NCBI GenBank assembly: GCA_023663025.1
Contig: JAMPIC010000001.1
Span: 306,427-370,426, forward strand
Length of the DNA: 64,000 nucleotides
Source: Prevotella sp.
GTDB taxonomy: Bacteria > Bacillota > Clostridia > Oscillospirales > Ruminococcaceae
Reading direction: 5' to 3'
In this document: piece after piece, positions 31,782 to 39,267 of the stretch
Position numbering within the stretch: position 1 is the stretch's first letter
Layout: every line of letters starts with the position of its first letter
The notes under the pieces: model-generated
The model's input: the letters and a program-made list of their open reading frames with translations, nothing else
What the model was told of the DNA's origin: nothing
Databases searched by the model: none
Position numbers and translations under genes: made by a program

Positions 31782-32332
31782 TCCGTTTCTTCCCCATTTC
31801 CGTTTCTGTAGATTGTGACCTCTGTTTTGCTGTAGCGGTAGGTTTTCCCTCTGACCATCGTGCCGAAGCTTTCGGGAAGAACCAATCCTTTTTCATGTTC
31901 GCAGACGGCAATTCCCCTGCCCGACATATGACCGCACAGCAGCGGCATGACCTTTTCGATAAGTCCCTTTTTGTAGGGCGGGTCAATAAAAGCGATATCG
32001 AAGGTCTGTCTGCACATTCTCAGGTACTGCTCCGCGTCGGAATTCATGACCGTTGCCTCGCTGCGGAAACCCGACGCGGCAATATTTTCCTTAGCGGTCT
32101 CCAAGGAAATGCGGGAGCTGTCCACAAATACGCAGGACTTAGCTCCTCGTGAAAGAGCCTCGATGCCGAGCTGACCTGATCCGGCGAACAGATCCAGTAT
32201 CACGGAGCCTGCCAGATCAAACTGCACAATGGAGAACACAGCCTCCTTTACCTTGTCCGATGTAGGACGCACGTCCATGCCCGCAGGGGCTGCGAGCCGT
32301 CTTCCGCGCGCCGAACCGGTTATAACACGCAT
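31778..32332 (-). CDS. rsmD: 16S rRNA (guanine(966)-N(2))-methyltransferase
   Basis: 184 residues. It starts MRVITGSARGRRLAAPAG, the family's N-terminal signature, with VRPTSDKVKEAVFSI, SAM motif I LDLFAGSGQLGIEALSRGA and the catalytic DPPY (FIDPPYKKG). It methylates G966 of 16S rRNA in the assembled small subunit. First gene of the rsmD-coaD-coiled-coil operon; AAAGGTT precedes the start. Confidence 0.95.
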   Translation of the reverse strand: MRVITGSARGRRLAAPAGMDVRPTSDKVKEAVFSIVQFDLAGSVILDLFAGSGQLGIEALSRGAKSCVFVDSSRISLETAKENIAASGFRSEATVMNSDAEQYLRMCRQTFDIAFIDPPYKKGLIEKVMPLLCGHMSGRGIAVCEHEKGLVLPESFGTMVRGKTYRYSKTEVTIYRNGNGEETE

Positions 32333-32435
32333 GGCAAAAAACCTTTCCTAAAAACTTTCAGTAACAATTAATTATACATTATTTTACCCGATTTGTAAAC
32401 ACCCAATGTAAATTTAAAATGTAAATTTTTTCTAA

Positions 32436-32476
32436 ATCAAAATGTCCGCAGCACGCCTTAGGGTTCTGCGGACATT
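32436..32476 (-). terminator. terminator of the chemoreceptor gene
   Basis: AATGTCCGCAG (32441-32451) pairs with CTGCGGACATT (32466-32476). On the minus strand TTTGATTT follows. Confidence 0.8.
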
Positions 32477-32508
32477 AAAATCAATACGGATACAAGTGTT
32501 ACAGCCGA

Positions 32509-34428
32509 TCACACCTGGAAAATGGCAATCTTGTCGCGGAGCGTCGTTGCCTGAGCGTTCAGCTCCTGGCAGCTTGCGGCGCTTTCCTCGGCGGTAGCGC
32601 TGTTCTGAGAGATAACATCGGAAATGCTGTCGATTTCCGTCTTGATAAGCTGTACCGACTCAGCCTGTCTGTTGGTCTGATTTGCAATGCTTTCGATGAG
32701 ACTGTTTGTCTCATTGGTTATCTCAATTACCTGAGCCATAGCGTCGGCAGTGCTGTGAGCTATAGCGGAGCCGTTGTTCACAGCCTCGATACAGCTTCCG
32801 ATAAGCGCTGAGGTATTGCTTGCGGCTTCCGCAGATTTATTGGCAAGGTTGCGCACCTCGTCCGCAACAACGGCAAAGCCTTTTCCCGCAGCTCCCGCTC
32901 TCGCAGCCTCTACGGCGGCGTTAAGGGCAAGGATATTGGTCTGGAAAGCGATATCTTCGATAGCCTTGATAATCTTGCTGATCTCGGCGGCGCTGTTCTC
33001 GATATTTGTCATGGCGGCGAGCATATGCTCGATCTGATCGTTCTGACTGTTTACCATATCAATGGATTGATTGGACAAGCTCTTTGCCTTATCCGCGTTG
33101 TGGGCGTTGAGCTGGATATTTTCCGTGATCTCCGCAACAGAAGCGGAAAGCTCCTCCGCCGAGGACGCCTGACGGGACGTACCCTCCGCAAGGCTTGCGG
33201 AACCGGTAGATATCATATGCGAACCGCTGTACACCTCGTCTGCGGAGGCGTTGATGCCTTCCACAACGCCGCGCATCTGTCTTTTGAGCACCTTGGTGGA
33301 CTCGGCGATATTCGCAAAGTCGCCTTTATATTCTATATCCGAGAAATATCCGAAGTTGCCCTTTGACATTTCTTTCATCATTGTGGAAATACCCGTTATG
33401 TAAACGTTCAGAACCGAAATAGCCGTGGAGATCGACTGCGCCGTCTCGCCTATCTCGTTGTCCCTGAGCTTTTTGGAAACGCCTGTATTGTTGCTGAGAT
33501 TGCCCTGCTCCATCTGGCGGACCATCGCCTTAACGGTTTTAACGGGTTCAATGACCTGATGGTTTATGAAGAGAGTAACTCCCGCTGTAGCTATGACCAT
33601 CATTACCACGCCGGCAATAACACCCATAAAGATAGCCCAGTTTCTGCTGGAAATAATGGTGTCCATGGGAGCGCCCGTAAAGTATGCGCCCTTTATCATG
33701 CCGTATTCGTCGATGATCGGCGTATAGGTTGCCATATAGTTTGTGCCGAAAAGCTTGGTTTTCGACTGATAAACCTCTCCGTTTGTTACAACCTTTTCGT
33801 ATATGTCGGAATTCATAGTCGTACCTATAGCTCTCTGTCCGTCCTCGCCCACAAAAGTGGTAACTATGCGCAGATTGTCGCTGAAAACAGTGGCGTGGCT
33901 GCCGGTCTGCTCATAGATGGCGTCAACCACAGAGGTTTCGGAATAGTCGTAACCCACGATAGCGGTAATGCCGTTGTTTTTGACGACGCTGCGGTAATAG
34001 ATAGGTGTTCCGCTGTCGGTGGAAATGCCGTCCTTAGCCGAGCTTATCGCGTTGAAAACGCCCTCGGAGGAAAGCGTGCAGTTATCGGTTTTCATAGCGA
34101 TGATACCGTCGCTGTTAAGGAACAGACCGAAAATGCCCTCGGACTTGCTGAGACTGTTCCACATTTCGTTAAGAGCGTCCTTATCGCCCGCGTTTACAGC
34201 CTCGACAAACGCCGCTTCTTCGGAAAAGAGCTTGGCGATCATATGCGTTTCCGAGCTTTTTGAAGATATCTCAAAGTTCAGAATGTTTGAGGCAACGAGA
34301 GCCGATTCCTTTAGGTTATTTGTCAGCGCTCTCGAAAAAACATAGCATGTCAAGGCTATGACAGTAGCCATAGCAAGAATAAGAATAAACATTACAGCAG
34401 ACAGTGTTGATTTACCGATCTTAGACAT
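32509..34428 (-). CDS. methyl-accepting chemotaxis protein
   Basis: About 639 residues from ATG 34428 (AAAGGAAC upstream). Transmembrane helix 1 (SAVMFILILAMATVIALTCYV), a periplasmic-type single-Cache sensor (about 45-275, with GIFGLFLNSDGIIAM and TYTPIIDEYGMIKGAYF), helix 2 (FMGVIAGVVMMVIATAGVTLF), a HAMP domain (QVIEPVKTVKAMVRQMEQGN), then a long signalling coiled coil with the conserved hairpin tip IEDIAFQTNILALNAAVEAA followed by RAGAAGKGFAVVADEVRNLA. It ends FQV without a CheR-binding pentapeptide. Senses an extracellular ligand and signals to CheA. No flagellar or che genes are in the window. Adjacent to a solute-binding lipoprotein. Confidence 0.94.
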   Translation of the reverse strand: MSKIGKSTLSAVMFILILAMATVIALTCYVFSRALTNNLKESALVASNILNFEISSKSSETHMIAKLFSEEAAFVEAVNAGDKDALNEMWNSLSKSEGIFGLFLNSDGIIAMKTDNCTLSSEGVFNAISSAKDGISTDSGTPIYYRSVVKNNGITAIVGYDYSETSVVDAIYEQTGSHATVFSDNLRIVTTFVGEDGQRAIGTTMNSDIYEKVVTNGEVYQSKTKLFGTNYMATYTPIIDEYGMIKGAYFTGAPMDTIISSRNWAIFMGVIAGVVMMVIATAGVTLFINHQVIEPVKTVKAMVRQMEQGNLSNNTGVSKKLRDNEIGETAQSISTAISVLNVYITGISTMMKEMSKGNFGYFSDIEYKGDFANIAESTKVLKRQMRGVVEGINASADEVYSGSHMISTGSASLAEGTSRQASSAEELSASVAEITENIQLNAHNADKAKSLSNQSIDMVNSQNDQIEHMLAAMTNIENSAAEISKIIKAIEDIAFQTNILALNAAVEAARAGAAGKGFAVVADEVRNLANKSAEAASNTSALIGSCIEAVNNGSAIAHSTADAMAQVIEITNETNSLIESIANQTNRQAESVQLIKTEIDSISDVISQNSATAEESAASCQELNAQATTLRDKIAIFQV

Positions 34429-34461
34429 AGTATATGTTCCTTTCATAAAAAGTAAGTATAC

Positions 34462-34490
34462 AATATATACTATATAAAATAGCAGTGCAA
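34462..34490 (-). promoter_or_regulatory. promoter of the chemoreceptor gene
   Basis: Minus strand TTGCAC (34485-34490), 17 bp, TATATT (34462-34467). Confidence 0.65.
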
Positions 34491-34670
34491 ATTCATATTG
34501 CCCGGCGCTGCTGCGGATAACGGCTGCAGCGGAGCAAGAATATCCCTCTTAATATTGTACAATATTCTGACTTTTTTGTCAATAAAAACTTTACGGATAA
34601 TCTCACAGTCAAAGACAAAATTTGCGGCGACTATTTATAAAAAATGCACAAATTTCCGTTTTCCGCCAGT

Positions 34671-34705
34671 CAAAAAGCGGGAACGCCTCCGAAAAGACGT
34701 TCCCG
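34671..34705 (-). terminator. terminator of the solute-binding protein gene
   Basis: CGGGAACG (34678-34685) pairs with CGTTCCCG (34698-34705); TTTTT follows on the minus strand (34672-34676). Confidence 0.85.
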
Positions 34706-34731
34706 AAAATGCCATATAATAATAGTATAGA

Positions 34732-35934
34732 TTACTTGCCCACATACTCGCCGTTCTGGATAACGGCAACCATTGCGGACTTGTTAGGCTCGCCCTCGGC
34801 GGTAAAGCTCATGGAGCCTGTTGCTCCGTCGACGGAAATCTGGGTCATCGCGGAGATAAGAGCTTCGTTGGAAACGTCCCCTCCCGCGGACTCTATAGCC
34901 GCCTTGAGAACGTACACACCGTCGTAAGCGTCAGCCGCAAACTGGTCGGGAGTGGAGTTGTAAGCCTTGTTATAGGCGTCCACGAAAGCTGTTACCTTGG
35001 GATTGGAGCTGTTCGCAACGAAAGGCGTAAGGAAGATCGCGCCCTCGATGTTGGAGGTATTGCCGTTAAGCTGGTTGATAACGCCGTCCCAGCCGTCGCA
35101 GCCGAAGTAGGGAAGCTCAACGCCGACGGTAACGGCCTGCTCGGAAATGTAGCCTACCTCGGTGTAGTAGATGGGCAGGAACAGGCAGTCCGCGCCGGAG
35201 GACTTGATCTTTGTGAGCTGAGTTTTGAAGTCAACGTCGCCGCTTGTGAAGCTCTCGTCCGCAGCGATCGTCATGCCCAGCTTGCCCGCTTCCTCGACAA
35301 ACGCGTCGTGGATACCCTTGCTGTAGTCGGAAGCCACGTCGTAGATGACAGCGGGGCTTTTAAGACCCTGCTCGGAAATGTACTGCGCCATCAGCTTGCC
35401 CTGAAGCGGGTCTGTGAAGCAGATACGGAAGCTGTTGGGGTGCTTTGTGCAGTCCATTGCGGAGCCGGAAGGAGTGATCTGGAGAATGCCGTCGTTGACG
35501 GATTCCTCGGAAACCGCGATGCTGCAGCCGCTTGTTACCGCGCCGAGAATGGCGTTCACATTGGAGTCCATAAGCTTGTTGTAGGCGGAAACGGATTTTT
35601 CCTCGTTGCACTCGTCGTCCTCGAAGAGAAGCTCCAGGGTCATGCCGTTTACGCCGCCCGCAGCGTTGATCTCGTCAACGGCAACCTGAGCACCTTGTTT
35701 AACGGAAATTCCGTAGGAAGCGGCGTCGCCCGTAAGAGGTCCTATACCGCCGATCTTGAATGTGCCCGCCGCCGAGGAAGAAACGTCTCCGCCGTTGTCG
35801 GCGCTGTCGCTGCTGTCCGAATTGCCGCCGTTGCCGCCGGACTGAGAGCCGTCGTCGGAAGAACAGCCCGCAAGGAACGGAACGGTCATGAAGCCTGCAA
35901 GAGCCAATGCAAGGATTTTCTTTGATACTTTCAT
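34732..35934 (-). CDS. ABC-type solute-binding lipoprotein, branched-chain amino acid type (LivJ-like)
   Basis: 400 residues from ATG 35934 (GGAGGGC upstream). Signal peptide with lipobox LAGC (Cys about 24), a Ser/Gly/Asp linker, then a type I periplasmic-binding fold: FKIGGIGPLTGDAASYGISV, DDECNEEKSVSAYNKLM, AILGAVTSGCSIAVSEE, and QFAADAYDGVYVLKAAIESAGG, all typical of LivJ/Peripla_BP_6 proteins that bind branched-chain amino acids or small amides. No permease or ATPase gene is adjacent, so it is an orphan binding protein; it may feed a distant transporter or present ligand to the neighbouring chemoreceptor (inference). Confidence 0.92.
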   Translation of the reverse strand: MKVSKKILALALAGFMTVPFLAGCSSDDGSQSGGNGGNSDSSDSADNGGDVSSSAAGTFKIGGIGPLTGDAASYGISVKQGAQVAVDEINAAGGVNGMTLELLFEDDECNEEKSVSAYNKLMDSNVNAILGAVTSGCSIAVSEESVNDGILQITPSGSAMDCTKHPNSFRICFTDPLQGKLMAQYISEQGLKSPAVIYDVASDYSKGIHDAFVEEAGKLGMTIAADESFTSGDVDFKTQLTKIKSSGADCLFLPIYYTEVGYISEQAVTVGVELPYFGCDGWDGVINQLNGNTSNIEGAIFLTPFVANSSNPKVTAFVDAYNKAYNSTPDQFAADAYDGVYVLKAAIESAGGDVSNEALISAMTQISVDGATGSMSFTAEGEPNKSAMVAVIQNGEYVGK

Positions 35935-35975
35935 TTTATTGCCCTCCAAATTTAGATTTTGTGTTTTACAGAATT

Positions 35976-36004
35976 ATAATACTTTTTATCGCGAAAAATG
36001 TCAA
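35976..36004 (-). promoter_or_regulatory. promoter of the solute-binding protein gene
   Basis: Minus strand TTGACA (35999-36004), 17 bp, TATTAT (35976-35981). Confidence 0.8.
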
Positions 36005-36245
36005 TGGGGAAACACGCCATAATTTACGAGAAAATCCGCCTTTGTTTGGTAGATTTACACATATTTAAAATTCTTTGTAAACAATGTATGATTACGGTGT
36101 AATGATTTTTTGTAAAACAAATTATTCATTTTGACATCGGGGACGCGCCCTTCCCGGCGGTTTCCTTTACCCAGCGGAAAATCTTCCGAACTGCGGGGTT
36201 GTGAAAAAATACACAATGTTTAATTTTAAATTTTGGTTAATTTGG
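36005..36245. other. intergenic stretch without a recognised gene
   Basis: Between the divergent promoters there is AT-rich sequence with one GC-rich island (about 36138-36202) that may be structured. I find no convincing reading frame, tRNA or riboswitch in it. Confidence 0.5.
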
Positions 36246-36274
36246 TTGTAATTTCATAAAAATTGTGCTATAAT
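36246..36274 (+). promoter_or_regulatory. promoter of the GH2 gene
   Basis: TTGTAA (36246-36251), 17 bp, TATAAT (36269-36274), about 60 bases upstream of the start. Confidence 0.8.
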
Positions 36275-36332
36275 GTTTTTTAACAGTATTTACACTTATC
36301 TATGCATTTATTCTCGAAAGGACTGTTGCAGC

Positions 36333-39059
36333 ATGATGGAAAAAATCAACCTTGCGGGGACTTCCTGGAAATTCGCGCTCCGCTCCAGGGAGGAGGGAAT
36401 GCCCGATATCGGCGCGGGATTTGCTTTTGACGGCGAAATAACCCTGCCCTCCACCGTTCAGCAGGAGAAAAAATCTCCCGTTACGGACGAGCGCAGCGAC
36501 GGTTATCTCACCGATCCCCACAGCTTCGAGGGATACGCCCTGTACGGCAGGACGGTGACGGTTTCCCCCAAAAAGCCGGACAGCGAGGTGTTCCTCGTTT
36601 TGGAGCGCACCCGCACAACAACGGTATGGGTAAACGGCAAAAACGCGGGAACTCAAAACAGTCTCTGCACCGCCCACCGCTACAATATCACGGAGCTTGC
36701 CAATAACGGCGAAAACGAAATAATCATAGCCGTTGACAACGTTTCCTGTCCCGTTCCCGGAGGACATATGACCTCCCGGGACACCCAGACCAATTGGCTG
36801 GGCATTACGGGCGGTATCTATATAGAATACAGAAATCCCCTCCGCTTCGAGAATGTGATAATTACTCCCGACGTTACTGCGAAAACCGTTGAAGTAAGCG
36901 GAAAGATCGTCGGCGGGGACAGTATTTCTCTGACCGCCGAGGTGACAAATTTCAAGCCGCTGACGGTTACGGTCACGGCGGATAATCCCTCCTTTGTGTA
37001 CGAAATGCCGGGGGCGGAGCTTTGGAGCGAGCACAATCCCGCGGTCTATACAATGAGCGTTTCCTCCGACGGCGATACCGTAAAGATACCTTTCGGTATG
37101 CGCAGCTTCGGCACGCAGGGCGCGGATTTCCTTCTCAACGGCGAGAAAATATATCTGCGGGGCAAGCACGACGGAATGATCTTCCCCATGACTGGAGCCG
37201 CTCCCACCGATACCGACGGCTGGCTGACCGTCATGAAAACAGCCAAGGAGCACGGCATAAACCACTACCGTTTTCACACCTGCTGTCCCCCCGACGCGGC
37301 TTTCCGCGCCGCCGACCGGCTGGGTATCTATATGGAACCCGAGCTGCCGTTCTGGGGTACGGTCGAGGACGAGATCACCGAGGGTCAGCAGTACCTCATT
37401 GACGAGGGTTTCCGCATTCTGGACGAATTTGCCAATCACCCCTCGTTCTTCGCCATGTCGCTGGGCAACGAGCTTTGGGGCAGCAAGGAACGCCTTAACG
37501 ATATTTTAGGCGGCTACAAGAAGCACGATCCCCGCCCGCTCTACACGCAAGGATCCAACAACTTCCAGTTCTGGCCCTGCGTGCTGGACAACGACGACTT
37601 TTTCGTGGGCGTGCGCTTCTCGAAAGAACGGCTTTTCCGAGGCTCATACGCCATGTGCGACGCGCCTTTGGGACATATTCAGACCGACGCGCCCAATTCC
37701 GACTATACCTACGACGAGCATATCCGTCCCGCCACGGTCAACACGGAGCGCGGCAGCGGCGGCACTGTCGAAATACAGTACGGCACAGGCGTCAAGACCG
37801 TTTCCGTGGGCGACAGCGGCGAGTTCGTGGCGGCTGTCCCCGTGGTGAGCCACGAGGTGGGACAGTATTTCATGTACCCCGATTACGGCGAGATACGCAA
37901 GTACACGGGCGTGCTTAAACCCTATAATCTGGAAATTTTCCGCGAACGTCTCGAAAAGGCGGGATTGGGAAAGCTTGCGGACAAATTCTTCCGCGCTTCG
38001 GGACGTTTTGCCGCCGAGTGCTACAAAAACGAGATAGAGACTGCTCTGCGCTCAAAGGAGCTTTCCGGTTTCCAGCTTTTGGACATTCAGGACTTTTCGG
38101 GACAGGGCACTGCGCTTGTGGGGGTTCTCAACGCCTTTATGGAAAGCAAGGGCGTTATCACCGCCGTTGAGTGGAGAAGCTTCTGCTCCGACAGGGTAAT
38201 ACTCGGCTGCCTGCCGAAATTCGTTTTTGCGGCTGGGGAGAAAGTCTCCATGCCCGTCAAGCTTTACCAGTACGCCGCAAAGCCCGATACCGACCCGACC
38301 GCGGCTGTGCGTCTTGCCTCGGGGGGAGAGACCCTCGCGGAATATTCGGTTTCCGCAAAGGGCAGCTTTAAGGGCGGACTTTTCGACATAGGTACGGTCG
38401 GTATTGAAATGCCCGCCTGCGCCGAACCTAAAAAGGTCACGCTGACAATAAACTGCAAGGATATCTGCAACAAGTATATACTTTGGGTATATCCGGAGGT
38501 AAAGGCGGCAAGTTCCGAAAACGTAGTGACCGCAAAGGATTGGAACGTAGCCAAAGCCGCTCTCGCAAAGGGCGGACGGGTGCTGTTCCTGCCCGAAAAT
38601 CTCGGCGAAAGCAATTCCTTGGAGGGCACATACTGCACCGATTTTTGGAACTACCCCATGTTCCGCTCCATATCCGAATCCATGAAGAAGCCTGTCCCCG
38701 TGGGAACGCTGGGTCTGCTCATCGACAAGAACCACCCCGCGCTTGCGGAGTTCCCCACGGAAAGTTACTCCACGGCGCAGTGGTACGGTATAGTGACGGG
38801 CTCGAGAACGGCTATCCTTGACGGTCTCGATATCGACCCGATAGTCCGCACTATCGACAACTGCGAAAGAAATCACAATCTGGGTACGGTATTCGAGGTC
38901 AAAACCGGCGGGGGAAAGCTGCTCGTCTGCACAGCCGCCCAAAACGATACTCTGCCGGTCAGACAGCTTCTGAAAAGCCTGACCGACTATGCCGCTTCGG
39001 AAAATTTCAACCCCGCAAAAACGGTCGATATCTCGGAGCTTGACAGGATATTTGAATAA
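36333..39059 (+). CDS. glycoside hydrolase family 2 protein, cytoplasmic
   Basis: About 908 residues from ATG 36333 (or 36336), AAAGGA upstream. No signal peptide. GH2 order: sugar-binding jelly roll (LAGTSWKFAL, RTTTVWVNGKNAGTQ, GITGGIYIEY), an Ig-like domain, then the TIM barrel with FLLNGEKIYLRGKHDGM, HYRFHTCCPPDAAFRAADRLG, the acid/base Glu in MSLGNELWG (about 380) and a nucleophile candidate Glu in SHEVGQYFMYPDY (about 507), followed by extra beta domains. Many GH2 members with this SHE-x-GQ signature act on acidic or modified sugars (beta-glucuronidase or beta-galactosidase type), but the substrate is not assignable here. It acts on imported oligosaccharides. Own promoter. Confidence 0.85.
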   Translation: MMEKINLAGTSWKFALRSREEGMPDIGAGFAFDGEITLPSTVQQEKKSPVTDERSDGYLTDPHSFEGYALYGRTVTVSPKKPDSEVFLVLERTRTTTVWVNGKNAGTQNSLCTAHRYNITELANNGENEIIIAVDNVSCPVPGGHMTSRDTQTNWLGITGGIYIEYRNPLRFENVIITPDVTAKTVEVSGKIVGGDSISLTAEVTNFKPLTVTVTADNPSFVYEMPGAELWSEHNPAVYTMSVSSDGDTVKIPFGMRSFGTQGADFLLNGEKIYLRGKHDGMIFPMTGAAPTDTDGWLTVMKTAKEHGINHYRFHTCCPPDAAFRAADRLGIYMEPELPFWGTVEDEITEGQQYLIDEGFRILDEFANHPSFFAMSLGNELWGSKERLNDILGGYKKHDPRPLYTQGSNNFQFWPCVLDNDDFFVGVRFSKERLFRGSYAMCDAPLGHIQTDAPNSDYTYDEHIRPATVNTERGSGGTVEIQYGTGVKTVSVGDSGEFVAAVPVVSHEVGQYFMYPDYGEIRKYTGVLKPYNLEIFRERLEKAGLGKLADKFFRASGRFAAECYKNEIETALRSKELSGFQLLDIQDFSGQGTALVGVLNAFMESKGVITAVEWRSFCSDRVILGCLPKFVFAAGEKVSMPVKLYQYAAKPDTDPTAAVRLASGGETLAEYSVSAKGSFKGGLFDIGTVGIEMPACAEPKKVTLTINCKDICNKYILWVYPEVKAASSENVVTAKDWNVAKAALAKGGRVLFLPENLGESNSLEGTYCTDFWNYPMFRSISESMKKPVPVGTLGLLIDKNHPALAEFPTESYSTAQWYGIVTGSRTAILDGLDIDPIVRTIDNCERNHNLGTVFEVKTGGGKLLVCTAAQNDTLPVRQLLKSLTDYAASENFNPAKTVDISELDRIFE

Positions 39060-39152
39060 TTTCCGTAAAACTGCACAAAATCTAAATAAAAATTTTGTTG
39101 TAAAATTATAGCGGCTAATGACGAAAAAGGTTAATTTTGTTTAAAATTACGG

Positions 39153-39181
39153 TTGTTTTAACCGTCGGAATGTTGTATAAT
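39153..39181 (+). promoter_or_regulatory. promoter of glgP
   Basis: TTGTTT (39153-39158), 17 bp, TATAAT (39176-39181). The start codon is about 80 bases further on, leaving a structured leader. Confidence 0.8.
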
Positions 39182-39214
39182 AATTTATACAATGCCTGTA
39201 TTGCATACATTTAA

Positions 39215-39242
39215 CAAGTCCCGCCAACAGGGCGCGGACTTG
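39215..39242 (+). promoter_or_regulatory. leader hairpin upstream of glgP
   Basis: CAAGTCC and GGACTTG, extended by GCC/GGC with small bulges, form a hairpin in the 5' leader that ends 15 bases ahead of the GGAGA ribosome site. There is no T run, so translation control or transcript stability is more likely than termination. Confidence 0.4.
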
Positions 39243-39267
39243 ATCCCCCTACAGATTGGAGAAGATT

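Noticed and set aside
36138..36202. GC-rich island upstream of the GH2 gene as a riboswitch
   Set aside because: It lies upstream of the predicted promoter at 36246-36274, so it would not be in the transcript, and I recognise no riboswitch core.
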